Positions 20,371-31,831 of a stretch of 64,000 nt of DNA are shown one piece after another. The notes below the pieces were generated by a model that did no database searches, had not been told where the DNA came from, and saw only the letters and a list, made by a program, of their open reading frames with translations. The translations under genes were made by a program, and so were the position numbers. Numbering within the stretch: position 1 is the stretch's first letter; every line of letters begins with the position of its first letter. Origin of the DNA: Promethearchaeota archaeon (lineage in GTDB: Archaea; Asgardarchaeota; Lokiarchaeia; Sigyniarchaeales; SOKP01); assembly GCA_008080735.1 (NCBI GenBank), contig SHMW01000012.1, positions 1 through 64,000 on the forward strand, read 5' to 3'.

Positions 20371-21102
20371 ATGGAACAATTTATCGGATGCGATTCATGT
20401 TCTGCGGGGTGGATGTGCTTTATTTTTGATTCTGATATGAAATGGCAATTAAAATTGTTTCAATCTGTGCGAAAATTATGGTCTTCATATTCCCAATCCA
20501 ATTTAGTGTTAATAGATATGCCAATTGGATTAAGAGATGATTGTGGTAAACCTCGGATATGTGATAAGGAGGCTCGAAAATATTTAACAAGAAAGCGCTC
20601 ATCATCTATTTTTCCCACCCCTTGCAGGGAAATACTAACGATAAAAGATTACCATCAAGCAAATAAACGAAGTAAAAAGAAATGCGGAAAGGGGATATCA
20701 AAGCAAACATGGAACATTATTCCTGAAATTATTGAAGTGGATGAATTTCTCCAAAATAACGAGAAAGTACAGAATATTTTTATAGAGTGTCATCCAGAAG
20801 TGTGCTTTGCCGCTCTTAATAAAGATAATCCATTAGAATATTATAAAAAAACTGAAAAAGGGATAGAAGAACGACTTGAGTTATTAATGTCTTATATGAA
20901 CTATGACAATAATCCCTTAAAAACAGGTCTTCAAATGTATAAAAGAAAGGATGTTGCTGTTGATGATATTTTGGATGCTTGGGTATTAGGGCTCTCTGCG
21001 TCTCTTGGGAGAAAAAACTTTTCCTATCTACCAGAAGACTATGAGTATGACGTAAAAGGCCTTCCAATGAGGATTGCCAAACCTCATTTCTTTGATAGCT
21101 GA
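20371..21102 (+). CDS. DUF429 domain protein
   Basis: 243 aa; GCDSCSAGWMCFIF, VLIDMPIGLRDD, CDKEARKYLTRKRSSSIFPTPCREIL, ECHPEVCFAALN, DDILDAWVLGLSA. Confidence 0.85.
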   Translation: MEQFIGCDSCSAGWMCFIFDSDMKWQLKLFQSVRKLWSSYSQSNLVLIDMPIGLRDDCGKPRICDKEARKYLTRKRSSSIFPTPCREILTIKDYHQANKRSKKKCGKGISKQTWNIIPEIIEVDEFLQNNEKVQNIFIECHPEVCFAALNKDNPLEYYKKTEKGIEERLELLMSYMNYDNNPLKTGLQMYKRKDVAVDDILDAWVLGLSASLGRKNFSYLPEDYEYDVKGLPMRIAKPHFFDS

Positions 21103-21119
21103 GGTATGAGATGATGAGC

Positions 21120-22187
21120 TTAAAATTCTCTCTCTGCTACAAAATTCAGAAGAGTTTCGAAAAATTCCAATTCATCTTCATGGATTACACCTTTTAATCG
21201 ATCTAAGGCTTCAACGGCTTCCTTATAATAAGATTTCGCTAATTCTCTACAAAATACGTCTGCTTTGGATTCCTTGAAAAGCTGCTTTACGAGTACTACT
21301 TCCTCATCAGTAATATTTTGTTTCTCTATGATTGATATTAATCTATTTCGTCTCTCATCGGATAATTTATTTAATGCTTCGATTAGTAAGCAAGTTTTCT
21401 TTCCCTCTTTAATATCGGAATCGGTAGGCTTGCCCGTTTTTTTCTCATCTCCGAAGGTTCCAAGGATATCATCAATTATTTGAAAAATGATCCCCAAATT
21501 CATACCGTATGTACTTAGGGACTTCAGATATTCTTCCTCTACTTGTGCATAGACAGCGCCTATAAGAATGGATTTCTCAATCAATGCACCGGTTTTCAGT
21601 GAAATCATCTGAATGTATTCATCCATAGTTAAATCCGTCTTATTTACGATATCAGTTTCTATTAATACCCCGTTGGCAATTTCTATAAAGGCTTTCTTAT
21701 ATAAATCCACGCCCTTAATGTTTAGATTGCTACTGAAACCGTTATTCAGGTATGCTTCTAATCCCAGAAAAAATGCCGAATCACCACCAATAATACCGAT
21801 TGATGTCCCAAAATCTTCAGCTTTCATCTTTTTTAAGTTATATTTTTGATGATATTGGCGATACCTATAATGAAAAGAAGGTTCTCCCCTTCTTATTTCG
21901 TCATTGTCAATAATATCATCATGTATGAGAGAAGCATTATGTAGAAATTCTGTCCCAACGCAAGGTGTTAGGATTTTATCATCTCTAGAATCTGAAAATG
22001 CCATATAGGTTGCGATACATAAAAGTGGACGGATTCTTTTTCCCCCAGCTAAAAAATAGCTCTGGAGTTCTGTGTAATACTCTTTAAGAAATACATTATC
22101 GACAGCTTCGATTTTTCTCTTATATATCGATCCTATGACTTGATTTATTTTTGGTTTATATTGCTTACTATATTCTATAAAATTCAT
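21120..22187 (-). CDS. Polyprenyl synthetase family protein (geranylgeranyl/farnesyl diphosphate synthase)
   Basis: 355 aa; GGKRIRPLLCIATYMAF, LIHDDIIDNDEIRRGEPSFHYRY, LKTGALIEKSILIGAVYAQ, IFQIIDDILGTFGDEKKTGKP. Confidence 0.95.
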   Translation of the reverse strand: MNFIEYSKQYKPKINQVIGSIYKRKIEAVDNVFLKEYYTELQSYFLAGGKRIRPLLCIATYMAFSDSRDDKILTPCVGTEFLHNASLIHDDIIDNDEIRRGEPSFHYRYRQYHQKYNLKKMKAEDFGTSIGIIGGDSAFFLGLEAYLNNGFSSNLNIKGVDLYKKAFIEIANGVLIETDIVNKTDLTMDEYIQMISLKTGALIEKSILIGAVYAQVEEEYLKSLSTYGMNLGIIFQIIDDILGTFGDEKKTGKPTDSDIKEGKKTCLLIEALNKLSDERRNRLISIIEKQNITDEEVVLVKQLFKESKADVFCRELAKSYYKEAVEALDRLKGVIHEDELEFFETLLNFVAEREF

Positions 22188-22463
22188 GATTGTTGATTAT
22201 TCCTTCATTCTCAAATTAGAATTAAAAATTTACTTTATTTAATAACAGAATTCAAATTAAAAATAATATTAGAAATCTCAAATCTACTTAATTTATCATT
22301 AATATTTGGAATCATATTGATGCTATAGATTTATATATCGCCTACTTTTTATTTGTTCCTATTTTGAGAAATAAAAACTGGTCTAAAGATTTTTTATAAG
22401 ATGAGTTGGATATTTTTTATTTAATAAATAATTAAGAAATTGATATCAATGAGTTGATGTGAA

Positions 22464-22748
22464 ATGCTTGATAAAATAAAATCAGATATGAAATATGATG
22501 AGGAAGATGATATGATTTATAGAAATTATGAAACGATAAGAGAAACAATAAAAGGAATTATCGATATTTTCGAGATAAAAATAGCCAACGATGATTTCTT
22601 TTATCAAGCGGGTGTTGAAAATTTAAGGGCTCTGCATGAGTCTGTCATCGATATTTTAGAACTTTACAATTCCCCCATCAAAATTCAGAAAATGATTGAA
22701 GAAATTCGCTATAAAGAGAATCAGCTAACTAATAACAAGGGATTTTAA
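22464..22748 (+). CDS. Hypothetical protein
   Basis: 94 aa intact ORF in its own intergenic space; no recognised family. Confidence 0.55.
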   Translation: MLDKIKSDMKYDEEDDMIYRNYETIRETIKGIIDIFEIKIANDDFFYQAGVENLRALHESVIDILELYNSPIKIQKMIEEIRYKENQLTNNKGF

Positions 22749-22793
22749 TTACAATTTAAATAAATAAAAAGAAATTAATGAGATTAACCATTT

Positions 22794-25589
22794 TTAAACT
22801 GTTCTCTCAAACTCTATTTGTATGGTTGCTATAACATGAGGATCTAAAGTTATTCTAATACTCTGATTTTTTATATCCTCTATTGTTGCTTTGATTACAT
22901 TTTTTGGCTCCTCTTCTAATAAATTCACAATAGTAGCATCTCGGATTTTAATAACATCATGAAAACGAATTACTCCATTTTCCATCTTATCTGACAAATT
23001 ATACGCTCTTAGTATAAGATTATTCCCTTTTTCGCTTTTTTTTATGGCAGAGATGAGGATCGCATCGTTATCAAGTTGAATAAAACTCATCTCATCCGGT
23101 AAATATCCTTCTGTTATTTCCTTATCTCCTCCTAAATACAAGGAGAGCGTTCCGCGGGGCTTTAAAACTACCTTATCTAAAAGCCTGATATTAGAATCTG
23201 TCATAGAGGGAAATATGGGTAAGAGTTTATTGTTGAATTCTTTTCCGTATTTATGGATACTTGCTTGAAGCCAATCTGCTTTATCATTTTCAATAACTAG
23301 TGAGAATTCAAAAATGTGGCTTCCTAAACATTGTGCACCGGGGGTATTCATTTCTGGACCTGCGTGGGAACTTCTCGTTTTAAAATCATCTCGAGATAGC
23401 CACTCAACACATCTCAGTAGGGTAAGTGCCAAGGTTATCGTTCCATCATTATTTTTTATAGCTTCATATTCCGGCAAGCCCTTATTCAGAACTGCGAATA
23501 CTCGTTCATTATCACATAAAGCAACAAAATCTTTTTGATGATTAGTTGGTAATGGTTTTTGAACCCAATCTTCTGCATCTGGTAAATCTATATCCCTTTC
23601 TAAAACATGAAAATGCCCGTCCACATGCACTTTATCCGCCTTCATAGAAGAGGGAAATAAAACCCGAAGTCTATGGTCCCTGCTATTATTGAACATTTCA
23701 ATTCGAAAATCAATTCTCTTAATACGTTCATAGAGCGTGATATATAATCTTAATGGATTATCTGTGAGAAAACTCTCCCGCTCGTATCTTTGTTCGGTCA
23801 GTGATACGGGGAGTTTGAGGTTCATTTCCATTTTCACAGTCTTTTGTGTAGGTCCATCGACCACATATTGCATCTCTGTTAGTTGTGCATCTTCAGTAGT
23901 ATATTTCATATCAAACTGATTATCTTTTGGACCAGAAAAGTCATATTCATCCCCCCAATCGCCCACATCTTCAAATGCACAGATATCATTAAACCATATC
24001 CCACTACTTTTATCTAATACGTTAATTTTTCCTTCCGGATTTATATTAATCTGATAAAACTCATTTTGAAAAGTCTCTCCAATGACTCTATAAGACTCTT
24101 CTTTTTTAATAATCTTGGAAGGCTCTTCATCAGGATTAAGATAATAAGTCTTATAACCACACGCCGGAACTTCTGCCAAAAAACTAAAGCGTTTCGAAAT
24201 ATTCGTTTCTTGTGTATAGCGAGGCTCCTCTTTTATTAAATAGCCTTGATATTCAATCTCCTTTCCTGTATTATCTATTAACTTAAAATGCGAGGGAAAT
24301 CCTTCACTTCCCTTTTTCGGGGTAATACCATTGAACTCAACAATATCTTTCCTTTTATAAGGTAGAGGATTATACACGACTAAAGGAATCCAATTATTCA
24401 TGTCATACTTATACTCAATTGACTCACTGAGATGAATTACAGAATTTTTAATAATTTCTTCTCCGATTTGCTCTGCCCAATCAAATCTGGTTCTCATTTC
24501 TTCGTGAACTTGGTCAATAGAGCATCCACAGATTGAATCGTGAGGATGGTTTTTAATCAACCATTTCAAACCGGTTAAAATATAATCTTTGGGATATTTT
24601 TCTGGTTGGTTTTTACTTAATATCCAAGTTAATGTGGCAAGAGGCTCGGTATATTTTTCATATAGATATTCTATCGCAGTATTTCTCTGTTTAATCCACA
24701 TACGTGCGGAAAAGACGCCTGAAAGTAGATGTGCATATTTTCCACCTCTAAGTTCTCCTTGAAAGTCCTTTAATTCCGGATTTGATTCCAATACTTTTTC
24801 TATATAGTATTCAAAGTCAGTTTGTATGATTTTCTTCTCTGGATTCGCCTCATTCCATTGTGAAATTATTTCTGGGATCTCTGGTTGTGCTTCATCGTGA
24901 TCTGAACCATTATTAAGCAAAACATATGGTGTTGTAGTATAATTCTCCATTTGGTCAACTACACGTTTGATTTTTCTTAATGCTACCTTATACTGGCCAT
25001 TTCGTTTTTTAGTATTTATATTCGCTATAGAGCCATAGCTCAGAAGTAAATGAATTGCGAGTATGGAAGTTGCTTCTCCTGGAGCTTTCCATCGGAATTC
25101 TATATTTAAGTTGTTTTCCTCAAATTCATTTCCAAATCCCCTCCAGAAGATCACAGATGGAATTTCAAATCCTTTCAAAATTTGGGGAAGTTGACTAATA
25201 TGACCGAAAGGATCGGGGATATAACCCGCTTTCATAACTCTCCCCACTTTACGGGCAAAGTGATGCCCAATCATTAAATTACGTATAAGAGATTCCCCAC
25301 TAATAAGGAATTCGTCGGGTAATATATACATCGGTCCAATAGATAAACGTCGCTCCTTTACATATTTCTCTATTTTCTCCTTATTTTCAGGACGAACTTC
25401 GAGATAATCCTCAATGGGTATTGTTTGCCCATCAAATGTAAAACTATCGTAATCTGGATTAGTTTCCAGAATTTCTAATAGCTTATCGAACATAAGAACT
25501 AATTCTGCTCGAAACTCTTGAAACGGAAGATACCACTCACGATCCCAATGGGTCTCAGGTACCAGAATTATTTTTTCTGCTTTTACCAT
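22794..25589 (-). CDS. Glycoside hydrolase family 38 alpha-mannosidase
   Basis: 931 aa; LVPETHWDREWYLPFQEFRAELV, AGYIPDPFGHISQLPQIL, NNGSDHDEAQPEI, WLIKNHPHDSICGCSIDQVHEEM. Confidence 0.95.
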   Translation of the reverse strand: MVKAEKIILVPETHWDREWYLPFQEFRAELVLMFDKLLEILETNPDYDSFTFDGQTIPIEDYLEVRPENKEKIEKYVKERRLSIGPMYILPDEFLISGESLIRNLMIGHHFARKVGRVMKAGYIPDPFGHISQLPQILKGFEIPSVIFWRGFGNEFEENNLNIEFRWKAPGEATSILAIHLLLSYGSIANINTKKRNGQYKVALRKIKRVVDQMENYTTTPYVLLNNGSDHDEAQPEIPEIISQWNEANPEKKIIQTDFEYYIEKVLESNPELKDFQGELRGGKYAHLLSGVFSARMWIKQRNTAIEYLYEKYTEPLATLTWILSKNQPEKYPKDYILTGLKWLIKNHPHDSICGCSIDQVHEEMRTRFDWAEQIGEEIIKNSVIHLSESIEYKYDMNNWIPLVVYNPLPYKRKDIVEFNGITPKKGSEGFPSHFKLIDNTGKEIEYQGYLIKEEPRYTQETNISKRFSFLAEVPACGYKTYYLNPDEEPSKIIKKEESYRVIGETFQNEFYQININPEGKINVLDKSSGIWFNDICAFEDVGDWGDEYDFSGPKDNQFDMKYTTEDAQLTEMQYVVDGPTQKTVKMEMNLKLPVSLTEQRYERESFLTDNPLRLYITLYERIKRIDFRIEMFNNSRDHRLRVLFPSSMKADKVHVDGHFHVLERDIDLPDAEDWVQKPLPTNHQKDFVALCDNERVFAVLNKGLPEYEAIKNNDGTITLALTLLRCVEWLSRDDFKTRSSHAGPEMNTPGAQCLGSHIFEFSLVIENDKADWLQASIHKYGKEFNNKLLPIFPSMTDSNIRLLDKVVLKPRGTLSLYLGGDKEITEGYLPDEMSFIQLDNDAILISAIKKSEKGNNLILRAYNLSDKMENGVIRFHDVIKIRDATIVNLLEEEPKNVIKATIEDIKNQSIRITLDPHVIATIQIEFERTV

Positions 25590-25756
25590 TCAATTTCAAA
25601 CCTTTAAAGTAATTATTTAATGTAAAATGAATAAGACTATAAATCTATTCTTTCAAAATAATTTAAATGAAATCTAAGATCTTTACAAAATAGAGTGGAT
25701 TACAAATTTTTATCGTTTAGTTTAATTCTTAATTAAGGAAATGAAGCTTGAAGAGC

Positions 25757-26218
25757 TTATTCGAAATCATTATCATCCAAATCAAGAATTACTCGTTTTT
25801 TATTCTTTTCCTCACTTATCGTGGCCCCTCCCTTTCCTAATTTCTCCACATCCTGGAATTCAACATTAGGGTTTAACATATCCATAAACTTCTTTTCTTC
25901 TTCGGTTGGTTGATACGGCTCTTTCATCATTTTATAAAATTCCTCTATCAATTCTTCATTTTGAGTATAACGTTTAGCTGTTTGTTTGAAAAACCATCCA
26001 ACGATTTTTTCCCATAGCTTTTTCAACCACCCTATCATCCCAGAAGATTTTTGTTTTTCGGTCTTTTGTTCCATACTTCTCCGATGCATCAGTTCTTGTT
26101 GAACATATTGAGCCCATTCTTCTCTGGGAATATTCATTCGTTTAAGCTCTTGTTTCATATCTCGTATTATTTCTCTTTCTTTCTCAGAAAGAGAAGATTT
26201 GTGCTTATTTTTCGTCAT
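25757..26218 (-). CDS. Hypothetical charged protein
   Basis: 153 aa ORF with an amphipathic/aromatic segment MIGWLKKLWEKIVGWFFKQ. Confidence 0.6.
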   Translation of the reverse strand: MTKNKHKSSLSEKEREIIRDMKQELKRMNIPREEWAQYVQQELMHRRSMEQKTEKQKSSGMIGWLKKLWEKIVGWFFKQTAKRYTQNEELIEEFYKMMKEPYQPTEEEKKFMDMLNPNVEFQDVEKLGKGGATISEEKNKKRVILDLDDNDFE

Positions 26219-26325
26219 TTATTCTCGCATTTAATAATTAATTGAATCTAAAATAATTTTCCCATTAAATTAATTTATCAGATCGAAGAACGGTAAATGA
26301 AAAGAAAAAATGGTAAAATAAGGAT

Positions 26326-27288
26326 TTAATTAAAATTTAGTGGTCTTTCTAGCGGCCCTTCTATTCCCAAACGCTTAGCGAATTTTCGCATAAATTCCCT
26401 TCGCGATTTTAAATACACTTCCAATAGGATCATAACGGGGATCATAAGTACTGTAATGATAATTGGCATTATTGGCAACATGATTGCAGCGATTATAAAC
26501 CCCGGATTTGTAGGATCATTATATCTGCTTAATACATCCATTAGGAAAAAAACATAGGAAAAGACCACCCCTATACCAGCATAGCCTTTTAAGAGATAAT
26601 GATACCAGCTCCCCATAGAGCGAACCTCAATAGGTTCAATTGTATCCTTAACCTTTTGCTTGTTTGTGAATACAATCCCCGCATCTAATAAAAACCAGAC
26701 TGGTGAGAAGATACCCATAGAAATGGCAGTCATATAAGGGATTAAAGACGCAAAACCTACAATTGGCCATAAGCTTTCACCCCCCCCACCTCCTAAATAT
26801 CCTGGAGATACAACAAAATTATATGCAAAATCGCTTATACCTAGTAAAAGAGCAAAATTTACTGCTAATAAAGCGGGAAATATACCTTTCCATATATTTT
26901 TAAATTTTTCTGGTTTTTCTCTATGCTGTATGCCAAATTCCATTCTGAAACCAATTGTTTTTTTATAAAAGAACAGCATCAATGGGGCGAAAAGATAGCC
27001 CGGTAAAAACCCTCCTATTATCCCCCCGAGAGGAATAAGCAAAACAATAGCCATGATTTGTAAGATTAAAGTATTAAAGGGAAGTATGGTAGTCATTCGG
27101 TCTGCTCCGCCATCTGCCAGATAATTCAGAGGGATAAAGGGTATGGTAAAGAGAAGATAAATTGCCAAAAATATAATTATTGCTTTACGATATCTTTTAA
27201 GGTTCATTTTTAAATTGTAACTCTGCTTTTTATAACAAATATATAAATTAGATATATTTAAATATCGTTTAACAAAACCCCATAGCAA
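26326..27288 (-). CDS. Polytopic membrane protein
   Basis: 320 aa with multiple hydrophobic segments; an internal Met (MNLKRYRKAIIIFLAIYLLF) may be the true start. Confidence 0.7.
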   Translation of the reverse strand: MLWGFVKRYLNISNLYICYKKQSYNLKMNLKRYRKAIIIFLAIYLLFTIPFIPLNYLADGGADRMTTILPFNTLILQIMAIVLLIPLGGIIGGFLPGYLFAPLMLFFYKKTIGFRMEFGIQHREKPEKFKNIWKGIFPALLAVNFALLLGISDFAYNFVVSPGYLGGGGGESLWPIVGFASLIPYMTAISMGIFSPVWFLLDAGIVFTNKQKVKDTIEPIEVRSMGSWYHYLLKGYAGIGVVFSYVFFLMDVLSRYNDPTNPGFIIAAIMLPIMPIIITVLMIPVMILLEVYLKSRREFMRKFAKRLGIEGPLERPLNFN

Positions 27289-27342
27289 TAATTCTTGAAA
27301 ATTGAAAAAAATTTTACCTCTTTTAAATTGGGAATATTTTGA

Positions 27343-28857
27343 TCAATCAAACAAATTCTTCCCCACAACACTTTTATGAGGTTCAATTCCAAGTAAATAT
27401 AACAAACTAGGAACCATATCAGTCGTTTTACAGTATTCACTCTCAAGATTTGGGATATCTCCACTCCCTCCTATAATAAAAGGAACATTCATAGATTTTC
27501 GTAAAGCAATATCATGAGAATAGAGATGCTCGTTCATTGTTTTACCATGCTCATAATTAAATGCATATTCGCCCAATGTTGATATTAACACATCAGAAGA
27601 GCGTGGATTTGTAAAAAACCGAGGTATTTGATCAATTATCATGGGAAAATCGATATCATATGTTTTTGCCAGCCATTGGTCTATAGAGTAATATTCTCCA
27701 TCCAAAAGAGATTCAACTTTTTCATTATTTTGATATCCGAAAATATCCACCTCATCAATAATATATCTCGTTTTCATCCTTTTTCCCATATCTTTATATT
27801 CTATTGAAGCAGTGGAGATTTGACCCGTTCTGCTGTTTTTTCTTTTGATATGGATAATTCCTTGTTCAGGCGTATTTTCATCATCTCTAAAATACATAAG
27901 CTTTATTCCAGGAATTTCCCATAGAACATCAAACAAATTTATCGACTTTTCGCTCCCTATAGAAGTAAACTTTTCCATTTGTCCTATATTCGGATGATGG
28001 TTCCAATTATTTCCTGGAAAATTAAATGAACCAACACATCCAAAATTGGCATCAAAATCCCCCTTACCTGTTTTCGGATCATAAGGTTGCAATCCCTTTG
28101 ATTCGAAAAATGGTTCCAAATCATATGACCTTTCCGCCTTATAATTCCCATGGTCCGAGATTATTCCAATTGCCGTAGAGTCATAATATCCTTCAGATTT
28201 CAAAAAGTTAATAAGATTTCCCAGATATTCGTCGCATTTTAGAATTTCGTTAATATATTCAGGATGGTCAAAACCTCTCTCATGTAAGAGCTCGTCTGTT
28301 TTGGGAACGTATCCGACGGTAATTTTCGGTACTTCTTTTTCAGAGAAAAATTTTACGGGATTTTCGTAGGCATTTTGGATATTTTTAAATACATTTTCGG
28401 TATTAAACTTCTGAGGTGGGGAAAAATAGGATCCTCGAAACACGATATTAAGAGAGCTAAAAAAATTGCCTTCTCCTGCTTGTTCGAAAATGGTTTTTAC
28501 ATTTTTCCCCAAATCTCTACCGATTTTCCAGATATGGCTTCCGATTGAATAATTCCGGATAAATGGAGGTTTTTTTCCCTTTGAAGGTGGATCGCTCCGG
28601 GAAATCCAATGATATGCGGGGATACCACTCCCTTCTTCTGGATAATATCCCGAGTATGCTCCGGTAATAATATTCGGATAACACGGGAAGGTAACGCTGG
28701 GAAACGATGTTATGCAATTCTTACTGGATATGCCATTTTTTGCTAGGCTTGCAAAATGAGGTAACTTTCCTTTTTCCATTAACTCAAAAAATTGAGATGA
28801 TTTCACGTCATCTAAGATTAATAAAATTACTTGGTTAATTTTCGTTTGTTTTACCAT
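27343..28857 (-). CDS. Alkaline phosphatase superfamily / type I phosphodiesterase-nucleotide pyrophosphatase
   Basis: 504 aa; VILLILDDVKSSQFFELMEKGKLPHFASLAKNG, SFPSVTFPCYPNIITGAYSGYYP, GIISDHGNY, TDMVPSLLYLLGIEP. Confidence 0.88.
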   Translation of the reverse strand: MVKQTKINQVILLILDDVKSSQFFELMEKGKLPHFASLAKNGISSKNCITSFPSVTFPCYPNIITGAYSGYYPEEGSGIPAYHWISRSDPPSKGKKPPFIRNYSIGSHIWKIGRDLGKNVKTIFEQAGEGNFFSSLNIVFRGSYFSPPQKFNTENVFKNIQNAYENPVKFFSEKEVPKITVGYVPKTDELLHERGFDHPEYINEILKCDEYLGNLINFLKSEGYYDSTAIGIISDHGNYKAERSYDLEPFFESKGLQPYDPKTGKGDFDANFGCVGSFNFPGNNWNHHPNIGQMEKFTSIGSEKSINLFDVLWEIPGIKLMYFRDDENTPEQGIIHIKRKNSRTGQISTASIEYKDMGKRMKTRYIIDEVDIFGYQNNEKVESLLDGEYYSIDQWLAKTYDIDFPMIIDQIPRFFTNPRSSDVLISTLGEYAFNYEHGKTMNEHLYSHDIALRKSMNVPFIIGGSGDIPNLESEYCKTTDMVPSLLYLLGIEPHKSVVGKNLFD

Positions 28858-29302
28858 GATAAATCAAGATAAATTTATAATAGTATTATAGTAATGCTTT
28901 AGATCTATAAAAAGATAAATCTTTCACTTCAAAGTTATAGGTATATATAATTTGGCAGCGCTAAAAATATAAGACATAGGAAAAAACAAAAGTGAATTAA
29001 ACCGATTATAGTATAAAATAGAAGTTTTCTAATCTTAAGATAATCCATTGTTTTTAGGTTTGTGTTCATTATAATCATCAAGCAGAAGGATTTGGTATGA
29101 TTTTAAGTGATGGCTTCTTTTCAATAATTTGAATCCATTTATACAGAAAAAGATTGTTTATAGAATATAGATATAGGTATATTGAATATATAGTTCATTA
29201 TCATATTATTCGTATTTTATCATAAGAATTTTTAAATCTCTGATATTTGAGCTTCATTTCTGTTGTAAATTTAATTAAAAATTGTAGATTTTACAGATTG
29301 AT

Positions 29303-29779
29303 ATGAAAAAATTGTATATTCCAAACTGTGGAGAAATTTTGATTAGAAATATTTTGTTTGATGTGAATGGCACAATTCAGTTTTCAGGGAGTATTTCAAA
29401 AGACCTGATTCCCAAATTTCAAAAAATTAAAGAAATATATGATGTGTATTTAATCTCTGCTGATACACGTGGGAATTTAGAGGAACTTGCTAATCAACTT
29501 CAAGTCAAATATATCAGAATTAATCCAAAAGAGATTTCAGAATCTCAAGCAAAAAATTATCAATTAGACAAATTAGGAAAAAATGAAACAATTGCTGTGG
29601 GGAATGGAAATAATGATTCTTTAATGCTGAAAAATGCCTTACTTGGAATCTTAATAATTGGCAATGAAGGCGCAACTAGAGAAAGTCTCTTTAATTCTGA
29701 TTTGGTTTTCACAAATCCCATTGATGTTTTAGATTTCCTTATCGATGAAAAAGCAATAATAGGTACTTTGAGAAAATAA
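29303..29779 (+). CDS. HAD-superfamily soluble P-type-ATPase-like phosphatase (COG4087-like)
   Basis: 158 aa; ILFDVNGTIQFSG, VYLISADTRGN, AVGNGNNDSLMLKNALLGI. Confidence 0.82.
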   Translation: MKKLYIPNCGEILIRNILFDVNGTIQFSGSISKDLIPKFQKIKEIYDVYLISADTRGNLEELANQLQVKYIRINPKEISESQAKNYQLDKLGKNETIAVGNGNNDSLMLKNALLGILIIGNEGATRESLFNSDLVFTNPIDVLDFLIDEKAIIGTLRK

Positions 29780-30015
29780 ATACCTAAAATTAGACCACCT
29801 CAAAAAACTTTATTCTTATCCTATTTACTCCACCTTTTTGTGGGATATATAAAGACTTTATACCTATATTCAAATGATTGAGATTTTCTAATTTTTCTTT
29901 ATTCTAATCAAATATCAAAGGTGAATTTAATAGAAGTAATTTTATTATAAATATATGACAATAATTTGGTATTTTCGAAATTAAGGGTGTAAAATATCAG
30001 ATTTCTACAAAAAAA

Positions 30016-31740
30016 TTGACTAAATGTCATGATTCATTAATGGCTAATTTGAATAATCAAAGCAAAGAACAGTATATTAAAAAGCTTGAAGCTTTAAATA
30101 AAGAATTTGAATATAAAAACACTTTACTACAAATTCAAAATGCAATTAGTAAATTAGTAATGCTTAAAGAGGATACCAAAGAATTGATTAAGGAAGCGTG
30201 TAATCTTCTCTCATCGAATCAAATTTTCAGACTTTCATTTGTATTATTATATGATTCGAAACAAAATTTACATATTATAAAATGTTTTCAAGCCAAGGAG
30301 CAATTTTTTGGAGAATTAGAAAAAGCTTTAAAAGACGCCTATATTCCAAAATGCATTTCTAAAGCTTTAGATTCGAAAGAAAGTAAAATTATTGAAAATG
30401 ATTCGAAATTATGTAAAACCTGTAATCTAAAAAAATATAAAACGAATGAGTTAGTGAAAATCACCTCTTTAGAATATAATCAAAATTGTTATGGTTTTTT
30501 ATTCACATATATTAAAGAAAATGGGTATAACTTCAATCGAATAGCTCAAAAATTAGATGAGATCTCAGAGGAGCTAGCATATGGAATTTATAATATTAAT
30601 TCAGAAAAGGAAAAAATAATTTATGCGAAAAATCTGGAAAAGTCTGAGAAAAAATATCGCTTATTAAGCAACAGTGCAAAAGATTTGATTTATGCCCATG
30701 ATTTAGATGGCAAAATAATTTATGCGAATGAAGCCATGTTAAATTTTGTGGATTTAAAGAGAAAAGAACTAATTGGTCAAAATGTATTTGATTTGACACC
30801 CAATAAAGAAAAGGAATCAATGTTAAAAAGATCTAATTTGCGTCACTCAGGAAATAAAAGCCATCTTATTTATGAGATTGTTGCTAAAAAACCAAATGGA
30901 GAGAAAATACCTCTAGAGGTGAATTCAGTTCCAATAATGGAAAATGGAGAAATCATTGGAATCCATTGTGTTGCGCGAGATATCTCTGAACGAAAAGAGG
31001 CAGAAAAAGCTCTAAAGAAGTCAAAACAAGAATATCAAAACGCATTTAATCGAGCTGAATTTTATAAAGACTTATTTGCTCACGATATTAGAAACATACT
31101 TCAGGGGATGTTAACTGGACTTCAATTAATAGAGTTTCAATTAAAACAAAATATAAATCAATCTGAAACAATAGAGAACTTGGGTACTGTAAAAGATCAA
31201 ATAGAAAGAGGACAAAGATTGGTATTAAATATTAAAAAACTCTCTCAAATTACTCACGACGATCTTGGATTAAAAAGCATGGAAATATTACCAATATTGA
31301 ACGAATGCGTGAATAATATTAAAAAAATATTCACTAAACGACCTATGACAATCAAGATTAACTGCGAAAACGAAGAGATAAGAATTAAGGCAAATGAACT
31401 CTTAGGGGATTTATTTGAGAATTTAATTATAAACTCAATTAAACATAACAATAATGAACACATTGAAATAATGATTAACATAAGTGAGATTGAGCAAAAA
31501 CAACAAAAATTTATAAGATTTGAATTTATCGATAACGCAATGGGTATCAAAGATTCACGCAAAGAAATTCTTTTTCAAAGAGCTTATTTTAAACGAAAAA
31601 AACATGAAGGATTGGGTTTAGGATTATCGTTAGTCAAGAGAATAATTGATTTATATAGAGGAAAAATTTGGGTAGAAAACCGAGTTAAAGAAGACCATTC
31701 CAAAGGAAGTAAATTTATTTTTGAAATTCCTAAATTTTAA
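30016..31740 (+). CDS. PAS-domain sensor histidine kinase
   Basis: 574 aa; PAS YRLLSNSAKDLIYAHDLDGKIIYANEAML, FAHDIRNILQGM (H-box), NLIINSIKHNN, HEGLGLGLSLVKRIIDLYRGKIWVEN. Confidence 0.93.
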   Translation: MTKCHDSLMANLNNQSKEQYIKKLEALNKEFEYKNTLLQIQNAISKLVMLKEDTKELIKEACNLLSSNQIFRLSFVLLYDSKQNLHIIKCFQAKEQFFGELEKALKDAYIPKCISKALDSKESKIIENDSKLCKTCNLKKYKTNELVKITSLEYNQNCYGFLFTYIKENGYNFNRIAQKLDEISEELAYGIYNINSEKEKIIYAKNLEKSEKKYRLLSNSAKDLIYAHDLDGKIIYANEAMLNFVDLKRKELIGQNVFDLTPNKEKESMLKRSNLRHSGNKSHLIYEIVAKKPNGEKIPLEVNSVPIMENGEIIGIHCVARDISERKEAEKALKKSKQEYQNAFNRAEFYKDLFAHDIRNILQGMLTGLQLIEFQLKQNINQSETIENLGTVKDQIERGQRLVLNIKKLSQITHDDLGLKSMEILPILNECVNNIKKIFTKRPMTIKINCENEEIRIKANELLGDLFENLIINSIKHNNNEHIEIMINISEIEQKQQKFIRFEFIDNAMGIKDSRKEILFQRAYFKRKKHEGLGLGLSLVKRIIDLYRGKIWVENRVKEDHSKGSKFIFEIPKF

Positions 31741-31831
31741 AATAATTTGAGAAATAGATTCGGAAATTTAACCCGAGCAAGGCATTCATCAAATAAATCT
31801 GCAAATTTTCTTATTTGAATCATCATTTTAA

